From: Massilia sp. PDC64
GTDB lineage: Bacteria; Pseudomonadota; Gammaproteobacteria; Burkholderiales; Burkholderiaceae_D
Assembly (NCBI RefSeq): GCF_900101265.1
Contig: NZ_FMZS01000011.1
Span: 124,001-188,000, forward strand
Direction: 5' to 3'
Length of the DNA: 64,000 nucleotides
Below, in pieces: positions 39,990-49,713 of the stretch. Under the pieces are notes generated by a model that had not been told where the DNA came from, made no database searches, and was given only the letters and a program-made list of their open reading frames with translations. The position numbers and the translations under genes are program-made. Position 1 is the stretch's first letter; each line of letters begins with the position of its first letter.

Positions 39990-41366
39990 TCACGCGGCCG
40001 GCAGGCGCGCGCAGATCAGGCAACCACCCGCGTCGACATCGCGGATGGCGATGTCGCCGCCGTGACCATCGACGACCGCGCGCGCGATCGCAAGGCCCAG
40101 TCCACTGCCCTGCTGGACCTGGTCCGGCGCGCGGAAGAAGCGTTCGAACACGCGCTCGCGCAGCGCTTCCGGCACACCCGGGCCGCTGTCGCTCACGCAC
40201 AGCTGCACCATGCCGTCCGCGCGCGCCAGGGTCACGCTTACCGTGCCGCCCGGCGGGCTGTATTTGATGGCATTGTCGATGACGTTATCGACCAGCGACA
40301 CGAGCGCGCCCTCCTGTGCCCGCACGATCAAGCCTTCTTCGGCCTCCAGCGCGAGCTCCACGCCGCGCCCGTCGGCCAGGCGCGCCAGCGCGGCCAGCCG
40401 GTCCTGCACGAGGGCGTCCAGCGCGAGCGGTCGCGCGGCCTCGGCGCCGGCCGCGTCGCTGCGCATCAGCAGCAGCAACTGGCCGACCAGCCGGGTCGCG
40501 CGCTCGGACGCGCGCACGATCCCCGCCAGCAGTTCGGCCTGCGCGGGCGCCACGGCCTGCCGCTGCAGCGCTTCCACGTTCACGCGCATGGCCGCCAGCG
40601 GCGTGCGCAGCTCGTGCGCCGCGTCCGCGATGAAGCGGCGTTCGCGCAACGCGCTTTCTTCGACGCGGCGCAGCAAGGCGTTCACGCTGTCGATCACGAG
40701 CATGGCTTCGCGGTGCGGCAGCGGCGCGATCGGACTCAGGTCGTGCGGACCGCGCGCCGCGATATCGCCGGCCGCGCGGCGCCACGGCCGCAGCGCGAGA
40801 CGGATCGACAGCCAGGCCGGCAGCACGAGGAACGGCAGGCTGACGAGCAGGGGCAGCACGTAATAGCCGCGCCCAGTCAGCGACAGGAACAGATCGGCGT
40901 CGTTCCCCAGTTTCATGCGCGTGATCTCGATGCCGGCCGCGCGGTCGCGCATCGTGCGCACGGCCCATTTGTTGCCGGCGGCCGTACGGTATTCGACGGC
41001 GCCATCACGCACGCCGGTCACGTCCGACGGCGCGCCCGGCGTCGCGTAGACGATCCGTCCATGCACGCGCACGACGGTCAGCATGCCGAGCCCCGGCGGA
41101 CCGTCCTTGCCGCCGGTCTGGCGCATCGCGCGGTCGGCCAGGACGAGCGCCTGGTGCCGGCGCTCGGGCTGGCCGTCGAGCGCCGCGGTCACGTACAGCA
41201 GCACGTCGTAGAGCTGGTCAGTGCGCAGCTCGCCCTCGTCGCGGGCTTCTTCGTGCACGAGGAAGGCGAGCGCCAGGCTCCACACCACCGCCAGCAGCGC
41301 CATCTGCGCGACCAGCAGGCGCCGCGTCAGCGAAGGCGTCTTGATCCACCGCCACACGCGCGTCAT
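39990..41366 (-). CDS. QseC-like sensor histidine kinase
   Basis: A 458-residue inner-membrane kinase. Membrane helices at about residues 16-38 and 168-192 enclose a periplasmic sensor of the TctE/QseC type. A HAMP-like linker is followed by AAHELRTPLAAM with His251, N-box DNVIDNAIKYS and G-box GSGLGLAIA. Its start overlaps the stop of the response-regulator gene (ATGA), so they form one operon. The signal is unknown; calling it QseC would overstate the evidence. Confidence 0.9.
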   Translation of the reverse strand: MTRVWRWIKTPSLTRRLLVAQMALLAVVWSLALAFLVHEEARDEGELRTDQLYDVLLYVTAALDGQPERRHQALVLADRAMRQTGGKDGPPGLGMLTVVRVHGRIVYATPGAPSDVTGVRDGAVEYRTAAGNKWAVRTMRDRAAGIEITRMKLGNDADLFLSLTGRGYYVLPLLVSLPFLVLPAWLSIRLALRPWRRAAGDIAARGPHDLSPIAPLPHREAMLVIDSVNALLRRVEESALRERRFIADAAHELRTPLAAMRVNVEALQRQAVAPAQAELLAGIVRASERATRLVGQLLLLMRSDAAGAEAARPLALDALVQDRLAALARLADGRGVELALEAEEGLIVRAQEGALVSLVDNVIDNAIKYSPPGGTVSVTLARADGMVQLCVSDSGPGVPEALRERVFERFFRAPDQVQQGSGLGLAIARAVVDGHGGDIAIRDVDAGGCLICARLPAA

Positions 41367-42022
41367 GCCTGGTCGATCACGTAGCCGACGCCACGCACCG
41401 TGCGGATGACGCCTTCGCCCACCTTGCGGCGCAGGTTCGCCATATGCACGTCGAGCGCGTTGCTGGCGTTCGCCTGCGAGCGCGGCAGGGCCGCGTCCTC
41501 GAGCGCGCGGCGCGTGACGACCTTCGGCGAGCGCATCATCAGCACTTTTAAAAGCTGGAATTCGCTGGCGGTCACTTCCAGCGGCTGCCCGTGCAGGCTG
41601 GCCCGGTGGCCCGCCGCGTCCAGCGCCAGGCCGCGCAATGCCAGCGTGCCGCCGTCGAATCCGTAACTGCGCCGCGCCAGCGCGCGCACGCGCGACAGCA
41701 GTTCGGCCAGCGCGAACGGCTTGACGAGGTAATCGTCCGCACCCGAGTCCAGGCCGAGCAGCCGGTCTTCGAGCGCGTCGCGCGCGGTCAGGATCAGCAC
41801 GGGCAACGCGCGGCGGTCGCGCCGCAGCCGCTGCACGAGCTGCAGGCCGTCGCCGTCCGGCAGGCCGAGATCGAGCAGCACCAGGTCGTGCATCGCCTGG
41901 TCGAGCTGGCGCTGGGCGTCCTGCAGGCGGCGCACCCAGGTGACATCGAGGCCGCTGTCCAGTAGCGCGATGCGGATGCCGTTGCCGAGATCGAGGTCGT
42001 CTTCAATGAGCAGAATGTCCAT
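41363..42022 (-). CDS. OmpR/QseB-type response regulator
   Basis: A 219-residue regulator: receiver domain with acidic pair Glu7/Asp8/Asp9, acceptor Asp51 in LLDLGLPDGDG and KPF near 101, then an OmpR winged-helix domain ending in NALDVHMANLRRKVG and TVRGVGYVI. It should be phosphorylated by the kinase encoded next. TTCATC boxes with 11-base period lie upstream between it and the divergent MipA gene, suggesting that it controls both. Confidence 0.92.
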   Translation of the reverse strand: MDILLIEDDLDLGNGIRIALLDSGLDVTWVRRLQDAQRQLDQAMHDLVLLDLGLPDGDGLQLVQRLRRDRRALPVLILTARDALEDRLLGLDSGADDYLVKPFALAELLSRVRALARRSYGFDGGTLALRGLALDAAGHRASLHGQPLEVTASEFQLLKVLMMRSPKVVTRRALEDAALPRSQANASNALDVHMANLRRKVGEGVIRTVRGVGYVIDQA

Positions 42023-42044
42023 GGACCGTATTAGACCATCGCTC

Positions 42045-42119
42045 GATGAAGAATGGATGAAGAGACAACGTCTTCATCGTTTCTTCATCTTTTCCTAAGG
42101 TGCCGCTCAGGGATTCATC
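42045..42119. promoter_or_regulatory. TTCATC boxes in divergent control region
   Basis: Minus-strand TTCATC at 42045-42050 and 42056-42061, and plus-strand TTCATC at 42073-42078 and 42084-42089: two direct pairs, each with 11-base period, facing opposite ways. A single plus-strand copy follows at 42114-42119. OmpR-family dimers bind direct repeats spaced one helical turn, so this is a likely operator array for the regulator at 41363-42022. Confidence 0.6.
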
Positions 42120-42176
42120 CCGATAATTGCGGCCGACCGATCGCCACTGGGAGCGATCGCCATTGAAAGGAATACG

Positions 42177-42944
42177 ATGAAAAGAACGCTCTGGTTGTCC
42201 ACCCTGCTGGCCGCCGCCGCCGCCCATGCGCAGGACAGCACCTTCACCGTCGGCGCCGGCATCGCCGCCGGCACGCGCTACTCCGGCTCCGACGAGCACC
42301 TCGTGGCACCCGTCGTCGTCGTCGACTACCAGGCCGCCAACGGCTTCTATGCCAGCACGCTACGCGGCATCGGCTTCGCCGCCGGCAGCGAGCAGCTGAG
42401 CGCCAGCATCGGTCTCGGGTACCGCGGCGAACGGCGCGAGAACGACACCAACGGCTTCGTCGGCCGCACCGGCAGCAAGGCGCTCAAGGGCATGGGCGAC
42501 GTCAAGGGCAGCGCCACCCTCAACGTCGGTGCGGAGGCGCAGTTGACGGACGTGTTCGGCGTCGGCGCGCATGCCGAGATTCCGATCTCGCGCCGCGAAA
42601 ACGGCAAGCAGTTCGCGCTGGGTCTCAACGCGAAACTGCTGGACAGCCAGGCCGACAAGGTGACCGCCGGCGTCGCGCTGCAGTTCGGCGAAGCGAAGTA
42701 CATGCAGACGTATTACGGCGTCGACGCGCGCCAGGCTGCGCGCTCCGGCTACCGCGTCTTCAAGCCGGAGGGCGGCCTGTACGGAACGGATGTCAGCATC
42801 AGCTGGGAACATCGCATCGACGCACACTGGGCGGTGACGTCGATGCTGGGCGCGCAGCGGCTCACCGGCGATGCGGCGAAAAGCCCGCTCGTGCGCCGCA
42901 AGACGACGCCGACGGCCGCCGTGTACGCCGCTTACCAGTTCTGA
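42177..42944 (+). CDS. MipA/OmpV-family outer-membrane protein
   Basis: A 255-residue beta-barrel with signal peptide (about residues 1-19, MKRTLWLSTLLAAAAAHAQ). Alternating strands, a start like TVGAGIAAGTRYSGSDEH and the terminal aromatic residue in YAAYQF fit the MipA/OmpV family. Relatives are scaffold or permeability proteins often controlled by a neighbouring two-component system, as the divergent TTCATC-box region implies here. GAAAGGAA lies upstream of the start. Confidence 0.88.
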   Translation: MKRTLWLSTLLAAAAAHAQDSTFTVGAGIAAGTRYSGSDEHLVAPVVVVDYQAANGFYASTLRGIGFAAGSEQLSASIGLGYRGERRENDTNGFVGRTGSKALKGMGDVKGSATLNVGAEAQLTDVFGVGAHAEIPISRRENGKQFALGLNAKLLDSQADKVTAGVALQFGEAKYMQTYYGVDARQAARSGYRVFKPEGGLYGTDVSISWEHRIDAHWAVTSMLGAQRLTGDAAKSPLVRRKTTPTAAVYAAYQF

Positions 42945-42945
42945 A

Positions 42946-43983
42946 TCACGCCGGCGTCTGCGCGGTGACGTCCTGCGACGCACCGATCATGGTGGCGGCA
43001 TTCCCGTGTTCGTCGAGCGAGACCTCACCCTCTTCGCGGATGTGGCGGCGGCTCCCGTCCGGCAGCACGATGTCGTACTCCACGCGGTACGGTTGCCCCT
43101 CGACGATCGCCGCGTGGATGGCCGCCTGCACGCGCGGGCGGTCTTCCTCGACGATGGAGGCGAGGAAGCGCTCCATCGTCACCTTGAACGCCTGCGGCGC
43201 CCAGCCGAAGATGCGGTAGGCCTCGTCCGTCCACGTGCAGTCGTCCGTCTGGATGTTCCAGTACCATGCGCCCAGGTGGGCGATTTCCTGCGCCTTGGCC
43301 AGCAGCGCTTCGTTCTGGCGCAGCGCGGCCTCGGCGCGGCGGCGTTCCGTGATGTCCAGGCTCACGCCGATCATCTTGACGGGACGCTGGTCGAAGTCTC
43401 GCACCAGCGTCGCGCGCGACGACACCCAGCGCGTCGTCTCGCCGTCCACGACGCGGAATTCCCACTCGTGCATCTCGTTCGCGTCCAGCGTGCGGCGCAG
43501 CACGTCGCGCAGGCGCGCCACGTCGGCCGGGTGCACGCAGGCCCAGAAGTCGTCCATCGAGCGGATATGGCGACCGAACAGCGATGTGTCGTTGGACGAA
43601 TACTGCAGATGGTCCGTCATCACGTTCCACTCCCACGTCACCACGCCGGACACTTCCTGCGCCAGCTTCATGCGCGCCTCGCTCTCCATGATCTCGGCCA
43701 GGTGCTTTTTTCGCAGCTCGCGGATGTGCGGGTCGGCAGCCGTCGACGCCTCCAGTTCCGCGATCGCCTGCTCGCCGTAGCGCAGCCATAGCCAGTTCAC
43801 GCCGAGGAAGCGCGCAAGTTCCAGCAGGCGCGGATACTCGATCTCGCCGCCGCGCGTCCATTTGTGCACGGCCGACGGCGACACTCCCAGCGCCTCCGCC
43901 ACCTGCTTGAGCATGATCTTCTTCTCTTCCAGCACGCCTTTCAGGCGCGCGCCGAACGTCTCTTCCATGTTCCGATTAACCAT
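42946..43983 (-). CDS. Transcriptional regulator with XRE-type HTH and two PAS domains
   Basis: A 345-residue protein. An N-terminal Cro/CI helix-turn-helix (about residues 12-65, KQVAEALGVSPSAVHKWTRG) is followed by two PAS-PAC units (about 105-215 and 232-340). There is no kinase, GGDEF or other output domain, so the DNA-binding domain is the output and the PAS domains the likely sensors of a ligand or redox state. It is divergent from the amine operon at 44120, so it is the best candidate for its regulator. ATG 43968 is an alternative start. Confidence 0.82.
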   Translation of the reverse strand: MVNRNMEETFGARLKGVLEEKKIMLKQVAEALGVSPSAVHKWTRGGEIEYPRLLELARFLGVNWLWLRYGEQAIAELEASTAADPHIRELRKKHLAEIMESEARMKLAQEVSGVVTWEWNVMTDHLQYSSNDTSLFGRHIRSMDDFWACVHPADVARLRDVLRRTLDANEMHEWEFRVVDGETTRWVSSRATLVRDFDQRPVKMIGVSLDITERRRAEAALRQNEALLAKAQEIAHLGAWYWNIQTDDCTWTDEAYRIFGWAPQAFKVTMERFLASIVEEDRPRVQAAIHAAIVEGQPYRVEYDIVLPDGSRRHIREEGEVSLDEHGNAATMIGASQDVTAQTPA

Positions 43984-44019
43984 TGGTGAATTTTGTACCG
44001 CAGAGGATACACCATTTCG

Positions 44020-44075
44020 ACACGCTTGACGCCGTGTGAAGAAGGGGCATACACTCGACTCAAATAAACGTGAGT
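44020..44075. promoter_or_regulatory. Two operator-like dyads and a candidate promoter of the amine operon
   Basis: ACACG-N8-CGTGT (44020-44037) and ACTCA-N8-TGAGT (44058-44075) share geometry. A sigma-70-like pair TTGACG (44026-44031) and CATACA (44048-44053), 16-base spacer, places the first dyad over the -35 box. The AGGAGGAG ribosome site at 44105 belongs to the first gene. The binder is probably the HTH-PAS protein, but this is inference. Confidence 0.45.
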
Positions 44076-44119
44076 AAATTAATCAACCAACAGTGAATTA
44101 CGCTCAGGAGGAGACAACC

Positions 44120-45244
44120 ATGGACCAGCAGACCTTCGCCCCGACCTGCCCGCTGCCGGGCGAACTGGGCTACACCCTGCCCGCGCACTACTACACGTCG
44201 CCGGACATCTTCGAACAGGAAAAGCGCACGATCTTCGCCCGCAACTGGATCTGCGTGATGCACCGCAGCCAGGTGGCGGAGAACAACCAGTACGCGACGG
44301 CCAGCGTCGCGGGCGAGAACGTGTTCGTCGTGCGCGGCCGCGACGGCGTGCTGCGCGGCTTCTACAACGTGTGCCCGCACCGCGCCCACGAACTGTTCGC
44401 GGAAGGTGCCGGCAAGGCGAAGAACGTCATCACGTGCCCGTACCACGCCTGGGCGTTCGGCCTGGACGGCAAACTGATCCACGTGCGCAACGGCGAGAAC
44501 GTGCCGGGCTTCTGCAAGGACAACGCGGGCCTCACGCCCGTGCGCGTGGAAGAATTCTGTGGCCTCATCTTCGTCAACCTCGACATGAACGCGACCCCGC
44601 TCGCGGAGCTGGCGCCGGGCCTGAATGCGGACATCCGCGCCCGCTGCCCCGACGTGGACAAGCTCGTGCCGGCCGTGCGCCTGTCGTACACGATGAAGGC
44701 GAACTGGAAGGTCGTCGTCGACAACTACCTGGAATGCCTGCACTGCCAGACGGCGCATCCGGCCCTCGTCGATTCCATCAACATGGAGACGTACCGCCAC
44801 GTCGTGCACGGCATCTACACGAGCCAGGTGGGCCAGACCCGTTCCGGCAGCGAAGCCTTCACGTACGACGGCGACGCCCCGAACACGGATTTCGCCGCCT
44901 ACTGGCTGTGGCCGAACGTCACGCTGAACGTGCTGCCGGGCGACGGCAACTATGGCGTGTTCTACATGTTCCCGGTCGATGCCGACACGACGATCCAGCA
45001 CTTCGAGTTCTACTTCCGCGACGCGACGCCGACGGAGGAACAGCAGCAGCTGATCGACTACTACAAGAACGTGCTCAAGCCGGAAGATCTGTCCATCGTC
45101 GAATCCGTGCAGCGCGGCCTGAAGTCGCGCGGCTACCGCAACGGCCAGGGTCCGCTGCTCGTCAGCGACGACAAGACCTCCGCCATCGGCGAGCACGGCG
45201 TACAACACTTCCAGCAAATGGTGCTGGACGCCCTGGCCGCATGA
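44120..45244 (+). CDS. Rieske oxygenase, CntA/YeaW-like quaternary-amine monooxygenase component
   Basis: A 374-residue oxygenase. The Rieske [2Fe-2S] site is Cys85, His87, Cys106 and His109 (CPH...CPYH). The mononuclear iron ligands are His208, His213 and Asp323, and the residue bridging the two centres is Glu205, not the usual Asp. Those numbers match carnitine monooxygenase CntA, and the length equals YeaW (374). These enzymes cleave carnitine, gamma-butyrobetaine, choline or betaine to trimethylamine. The substrate here is not known. ATG 44120 has AGGAGGAG upstream. It heads a same-strand series to 52308 that ends with the matching reductase. Confidence 0.88.
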   Translation: MDQQTFAPTCPLPGELGYTLPAHYYTSPDIFEQEKRTIFARNWICVMHRSQVAENNQYATASVAGENVFVVRGRDGVLRGFYNVCPHRAHELFAEGAGKAKNVITCPYHAWAFGLDGKLIHVRNGENVPGFCKDNAGLTPVRVEEFCGLIFVNLDMNATPLAELAPGLNADIRARCPDVDKLVPAVRLSYTMKANWKVVVDNYLECLHCQTAHPALVDSINMETYRHVVHGIYTSQVGQTRSGSEAFTYDGDAPNTDFAAYWLWPNVTLNVLPGDGNYGVFYMFPVDADTTIQHFEFYFRDATPTEEQQQLIDYYKNVLKPEDLSIVESVQRGLKSRGYRNGQGPLLVSDDKTSAIGEHGVQHFQQMVLDALAA

Positions 45245-45271
45245 GCCACAATCGATACTAAGGAACACAGC

Positions 45272-46738
45272 ATGATCAAGACCCAGCTTTACATCGACGG
45301 CCAGTGGCAGTCCCCCATCGAGACCGCCACCCGCGACATCGTCAACCCGGCCGACGAAGCCGTCATCGCACAGGCGGCCGAAGGCACCCGCGCGGACGCC
45401 CGCCGCGCCATCGCCGCCGCCCGCGCCGCGTTCGACGGCCCGTGGCGCCAGACGACGATCCGCGAGCGCGCGAAGATCCTGAACAGGATCGCCGACCTCG
45501 TGGACCGCGACGCGGCCGAACTGGCGCGCCTGGAATCCCTGAATACCGGCAAGACGATCACGGAAAGCCGCACGGACATGGGCGACATCGCCGCCACGTT
45601 CCGTTACTTCGCGGGCCTCGTGGCGTCCGAATCGGGCGCCGTCAACGAAGCGCCGCACCACGTCATCAGCCGCACGCTGCGCGAACCCGTGGGCGTGTGC
45701 GGCCTGATCACGCCGTGGAACTACCCGCTGCTGCAGGCCGCGTGGAAGATCGCACCGGCGCTCGGCGCGGGCAACACGGTGATCGTCAAGCCGAGCAACC
45801 TGACGCCGCTGACCACGTGGCATTTCACCCGCCTGATCGAGGAACTGGACCTGCCGCCCGGCGTGTTCAACCTCGTCACGGGCGGCGCGGAAGTGGGCGC
45901 GGAGCTGGCGGAGAGCCGCGACGTCGACCTCGTGTCGTTCACGGGCGGCGCCATCGCCGGCGAAAGCATCATGAAAGCGGCAACGGGTAACTTCAAGCGC
46001 ATCGGCCTGGAACTGGGCGGCAAGAATCCGAACATCGTGTTCGCCGACGCCGACCTCGATGCCGCCGTCGACTATGCGCTGAACGCCGCCTTCTTCCACG
46101 CGGGCCAGGTGTGCTCGGCCGGCTCGCGCCTGATGGTCGAGTCGAGCATCTACGACGACTTCGTGGCACGCCTCGCCGCGCGCCTGCCCCGCATCGTGAT
46201 CGGCAACGGGTTTCACGCGGAGACGCAGATGGGCCCCGTGCAGTCGGCGCAGCAGCACGAGAAGATTCTCGGCATGGTGCAGGCGGGGATCGCGGAAGGC
46301 GCCCGCCTCGTCCACGGCGGCAAGCGTCCGGCCGGCGACGTGTATGCGCGCGGCTTCTGGCTGGAGCCCACGCTGCTCGCGGACGTGCGCGCCGACATGC
46401 GCATCGCGAAGGAAGAGATTTTCGGCCCGGTGATCACGGCCGAGCGCTTCGATTCGGAAGAACAGGCGCTGCGCGCCGCGAACGACACGCCGTACGGCCT
46501 GGCCGCCGCCGTGTGGACGCGCGACCTGGACAAGGCGAACCGCATGTCGCGCGCGCTGCGCTTCGGGACCGTGTGGGTCAACGACTACCATCCGTACTTC
46601 CCGGAAGCGCCGTGGGGCGGCTACAAGGCGAGCGGCATCGGACGCGAGCTGGCGCGCGTGGGCCTGGACGAATACACGGAACTCAAGCACAGCTACATCA
46701 ACCTCGCACCGAAGGCGATGGGCTGGTTCGGCGCATAA
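45272..46738 (+). CDS. NAD-dependent aldehyde dehydrogenase, betaine-aldehyde-type
   Basis: A 488-residue ALDH with catalytic Cys281 (GQVCSAG) and Glu247 (LELGG), the [13 protein letters not shown] cofactor loop and [11 protein letters not shown] near the end. It is closest by eye to BetB-like enzymes. In this operon it could oxidise betaine aldehyde, or the semialdehyde released when a CntA-like enzyme cleaves carnitine or butyrobetaine. It starts 27 bases after the oxygenase gene, with AAGGAA upstream. Confidence 0.9.
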   Translation: MIKTQLYIDGQWQSPIETATRDIVNPADEAVIAQAAEGTRADARRAIAAARAAFDGPWRQTTIRERAKILNRIADLVDRDAAELARLESLNTGKTITESRTDMGDIAATFRYFAGLVASESGAVNEAPHHVISRTLREPVGVCGLITPWNYPLLQAAWKIAPALGAGNTVIVKPSNLTPLTTWHFTRLIEELDLPPGVFNLVTGGAEVGAELAESRDVDLVSFTGGAIAGESIMKAATGNFKRIGLELGGKNPNIVFADADLDAAVDYALNAAFFHAGQVCSAGSRLMVESSIYDDFVARLAARLPRIVIGNGFHAETQMGPVQSAQQHEKILGMVQAGIAEGARLVHGGKRPAGDVYARGFWLEPTLLADVRADMRIAKEEIFGPVITAERFDSEEQALRAANDTPYGLAAAVWTRDLDKANRMSRALRFGTVWVNDYHPYFPEAPWGGYKASGIGRELARVGLDEYTELKHSYINLAPKAMGWFGA

Positions 46739-46758
46739 GACGCACAACGGAGGAGACA

Positions 46759-48468
46759 ATGGACGCAATCCAGGAATACGACTACATCATCGTAGGCGCC
46801 GGTTCGGCCGGCTGCGTGCTGGCGTCGCGGCTCACGGAGGATGCGGACGTCACGGTGCTGCTGCTGGAAGCGGGCGGCCCGGACTGGCGCTTCGACTGGC
46901 GCACGCAGATGCCGGCCGCGCTGGCGTATCCGCTGCAGGGCACGACCTACAACTGGGCGTACGTGACGGAACCGGAACCGCACATGAACGGCCGCCGCAT
47001 GACGCAGGGCCGCGGCAAGGGCCTCGGCGGCTCGTCGCTGATCAACGGCATGTGCTACATCCGCGGCAATGCGATGGACTACGACGGCTGGGCCCAGCAA
47101 AAATCGCTGGACAACTGGAGCTATGCCGACTGCCTGCCGTACTTCCGCAAGGCGGAGACGTACGACAAGGGCGCCAACGATTACCACGGCGGTGACGGTC
47201 CGCTGCACGTGACGACGCCCACCGCCGACTGCAACCCGCTGTTCAAGGCCTTCATCCGCGCAGGCGAACAGGCCGGCTATGCGGCCACGGACGACCTGAA
47301 CGGCTACCGCCAGGAAGGCTTCGGCCCGATGGACCGCACGACGACGGCGGACGGCCGCCGCTGCAGCACCTCCCTCGCCTACCTGGACACGGCGCGTCAA
47401 CGGTCCAACCTGACGGTGCACACGCGGGCCCTCGCCGACCGCATCGTCTTCGAGCGCCAGCGCGCCGTCGGCGTCGCCTACCTTCAGGGCGATTCACCGC
47501 GCCAGGCCCGCGCGCGGCGCGAAGTCATCGTCAGCAATGGCGCCATCGCGTCGCCGCAACTGCTGCTGCGCTCCGGCGTCGGCAACGCGGACGAGTTGCG
47601 CGCGATGGGCATCGCGCCCGTGCTGCACCTGCCCGGCGTGGGCGAGAATCTGCAGGACCACCTCGAGATGTACCTGCAATACGAATGCAAGCAGCCCGTG
47701 TCGCTTTACCCGGCGCTGAAATGGTGGAACAAGCCCGCGATCGGCATCGAGTGGTATTTGCGCGGCACGGGCATCGCGGCGTCGAACCATTTCGAGGCCG
47801 GTGGCTTCATCCGCAGCAGCGACGAATTCGCGTGGCCCAACCTGCAATACCACTTCATCCCGCTGGCGATGAACTACGACGGCAGCAATCCCGTCGAGAT
47901 GCACGGTTTTCAATGCCACGTCGGCTCGATGCGCTCCCCGAGCACGGGCTACGTGAAACTGGCGAGCCGCGACCCGCGCGTGAAACCGCGCATCCTGTTC
48001 AACTACATGGCGCACGACGTCGACTGGCGCGAGTTCCGCGCGGGCGTGCGCCTGACGCGCGAGATCATCGGCCAGCAGGCGATGGACGAATTCCGCGGCC
48101 GCGAGATCAAGCCGGGCATGATGGTGCAGTCGGATGCCGAGATCGACGCCTTCGTGCGCGACCATGCGGAAACGGCGCTGCACCCGTCCTGCACGTGCAA
48201 GATGGGAGACGTCTCCGACCCGATGGCCGTCGTCGACGGCGAAGGCCGCGTGCACGGTGCGCAGGGCCTGCGCGTGGTGGACGCGTCGATCATGCCGAAG
48301 ATCGTCACGGGCAACCTGAATGCGCCGACGATCATGCTGGCCGAGAAGCTGGCCGACGTGATCCGCGGCCGCACGCCGCTGCAGCGGTCCACGGCCCCCT
48401 ATTACAAGGCGCCGGTGGCGCGCGGCGACAACGCCACCGCACGCGCACTGCACGCCGTGCCGGCCTGA
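46759..48468 (+). CDS. GMC-family choline-dehydrogenase-like flavoprotein
   Basis: A 569-residue FAD enzyme of the glucose-methanol-choline family. FAD motif [16 protein letters not shown] (about residues 9-24), GMC signature [15 protein letters not shown] and the C-terminal active-site region [12 protein letters not shown], followed by [13 protein letters not shown]. The match to BetA is strong in style, but the locus lacks betI and betT, so it may serve catabolism of another amino alcohol. GGAGGAG precedes ATG 46759. Confidence 0.88.
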   Translation: MDAIQEYDYIIVGAGSAGCVLASRLTEDADVTVLLLEAGGPDWRFDWRTQMPAALAYPLQGTTYNWAYVTEPEPHMNGRRMTQGRGKGLGGSSLINGMCYIRGNAMDYDGWAQQKSLDNWSYADCLPYFRKAETYDKGANDYHGGDGPLHVTTPTADCNPLFKAFIRAGEQAGYAATDDLNGYRQEGFGPMDRTTTADGRRCSTSLAYLDTARQRSNLTVHTRALADRIVFERQRAVGVAYLQGDSPRQARARREVIVSNGAIASPQLLLRSGVGNADELRAMGIAPVLHLPGVGENLQDHLEMYLQYECKQPVSLYPALKWWNKPAIGIEWYLRGTGIAASNHFEAGGFIRSSDEFAWPNLQYHFIPLAMNYDGSNPVEMHGFQCHVGSMRSPSTGYVKLASRDPRVKPRILFNYMAHDVDWREFRAGVRLTREIIGQQAMDEFRGREIKPGMMVQSDAEIDAFVRDHAETALHPSCTCKMGDVSDPMAVVDGEGRVHGAQGLRVVDASIMPKIVTGNLNAPTIMLAEKLADVIRGRTPLQRSTAPYYKAPVARGDNATARALHAVPA

Positions 48469-48481
48469 CGGGGAGACGACC

Positions 48482-49273
48482 ATGCACCGCATCCGTTTCC
48501 TCTTCCCGGCCCTGCTGCTCGCAGCCGGCGGCGCGCAGGCGCAAACCACCGACGCCCCCGCGTTCACGGCCAACGTGGCACTGACGTCGCAATACGTGTC
48601 GCGCGGGTTCCGCCAGACGTGGGGCCAGCCCGCGATCCAGGGCGGCGTCGACTGGACGCACCCGAGCGGCTGGTCGGCCGGCACGTGGATGTCGTCCGTC
48701 AGCGACAAGTTCATCGAGGGCGGCACCGTCGAGTGGGACTTGTACGGCGGGTACGCGAACGCCATCGGCGACGTCAGCTACGGCGCCCAGGTCTATTACT
48801 ACCGCTATCCCGGCGCGAAGCTGCAGGCCACGCAGACGAACTACGACTACGGCGAGATCGTGGCGTCGCTCGGCTACAAGTGGCTCAGCGCGAAGTACTG
48901 GCTGACCTATACGCCGGACTACTTCGGCTACAACAGCAGCTCGCTCGGCATCGGCTCCGACCTGCACAGCCGCGGCTCCGGCTACCTGGACCTGAACGGC
49001 ACGTTCGACCTCGGCCACGACACGTCGCTGCTGGTGCACTACGGCCAGGAACGCGTGCGCAACTTTGCCGCGTACAGCTTCCGCGACGCCCGCATCGCGT
49101 TGTCGAAGTCGTTCGCGGGCGGCTGGACGCTCACGGGGGCGTGCACGCGCGGCTGGGGCCGGACCGACGTCTACGACCGCTACACGACCGGCGCCCTCGA
49201 TTCGGGCGGCAGGCCGGCCATCTCCAACCCGCTGCGTCCCACGTTCCTGGCTTCGCTTGCCAGGACCTTCTGA
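48482..49273 (+). CDS. TorF-family putative porin
   Basis: A 263-residue outer-membrane beta-barrel with signal peptide (MHRIRFLFPALLLAAGGAQA). The mature start VALTSQYVSRGFRQTWGQPA and ending SLARTF (terminal Phe) are typical of the TorF family of putative porins. It begins 13 bases after the flavoprotein gene and likely lets the operon's substrate cross the outer membrane. The substrate is inferred only from context. Confidence 0.85.
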   Translation: MHRIRFLFPALLLAAGGAQAQTTDAPAFTANVALTSQYVSRGFRQTWGQPAIQGGVDWTHPSGWSAGTWMSSVSDKFIEGGTVEWDLYGGYANAIGDVSYGAQVYYYRYPGAKLQATQTNYDYGEIVASLGYKWLSAKYWLTYTPDYFGYNSSSLGIGSDLHSRGSGYLDLNGTFDLGHDTSLLVHYGQERVRNFAAYSFRDARIALSKSFAGGWTLTGACTRGWGRTDVYDRYTTGALDSGGRPAISNPLRPTFLASLARTF

Positions 49274-49315
49274 CGCGGCACACGTATCGAACCAAACCGT
49301 TTACACACAAAGTAT

Positions 49316-49603
49316 ATGACTTCCCTGAGCCTTACCGACGCCACCGGACTCGTTGGCGTTGCCGCCTACGTCGCCGCCCACTTCGCCGTGCAGTTGCTGC
49401 ACGCTTCGCCCACCGGCCGGCTGGCCGTCGCCCTGAACGTGCTGGGGCCGGCCTGCATCCTCGTGTCGCTGTACGGCGCGTTCAACCTCGCGTCGTTCCT
49501 CACGCAGGTGTTCTGGCTGGTGCTGACGGTGGCAGGCTGGTGGCGCCGGCGCGCGGGCAAGGTGGTGACGCTGGAAGGCAGGGTCGCGCTGCAGAACGAG
49601 TGA
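49316..49603 (+). CDS. Small CBU_0592-like membrane protein
   Basis: A 95-residue protein with three hydrophobic segments (about residues 11-30, 37-58 and 60-75) and a basic C-terminus. The pattern fits the uncharacterised CBU_0592 membrane family. It lies between the porin and permease genes; the role is unknown. No strong ribosome site is visible (TATATG context), so translation may be low. Confidence 0.6.
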   Translation: MTSLSLTDATGLVGVAAYVAAHFAVQLLHASPTGRLAVALNVLGPACILVSLYGAFNLASFLTQVFWLVLTVAGWWRRRAGKVVTLEGRVALQNE

Positions 49604-49625
49604 AGCGCGCCCCCAGGAGGAGACA

Positions 49626-49640
49626 CCCGCCACGAGCGGG
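49626..49640 (+). other. Short hairpin before the permease gene
   Basis: CCCGC-CACGA-GCGGG in the 110-base gap between the small membrane protein and permease genes. It has no T-tract; it could be an mRNA processing or stability element rather than a terminator. Confidence 0.25.
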
Positions 49641-49713
49641 CCATGACAGACCGTGAACGGCAGACTGCGAAGCAGCACCTTCAGACAAAACGGCATCATA
49701 CAAGGAGACAAAC

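Noticed and set aside
45272-48468. Standard bet osmoprotection locus (betIBA)
   Set aside because: betI and betT are absent and the genes sit between a CntA-like oxygenase and its reductase with a porin and APC permease, so a catabolic operon fits better.
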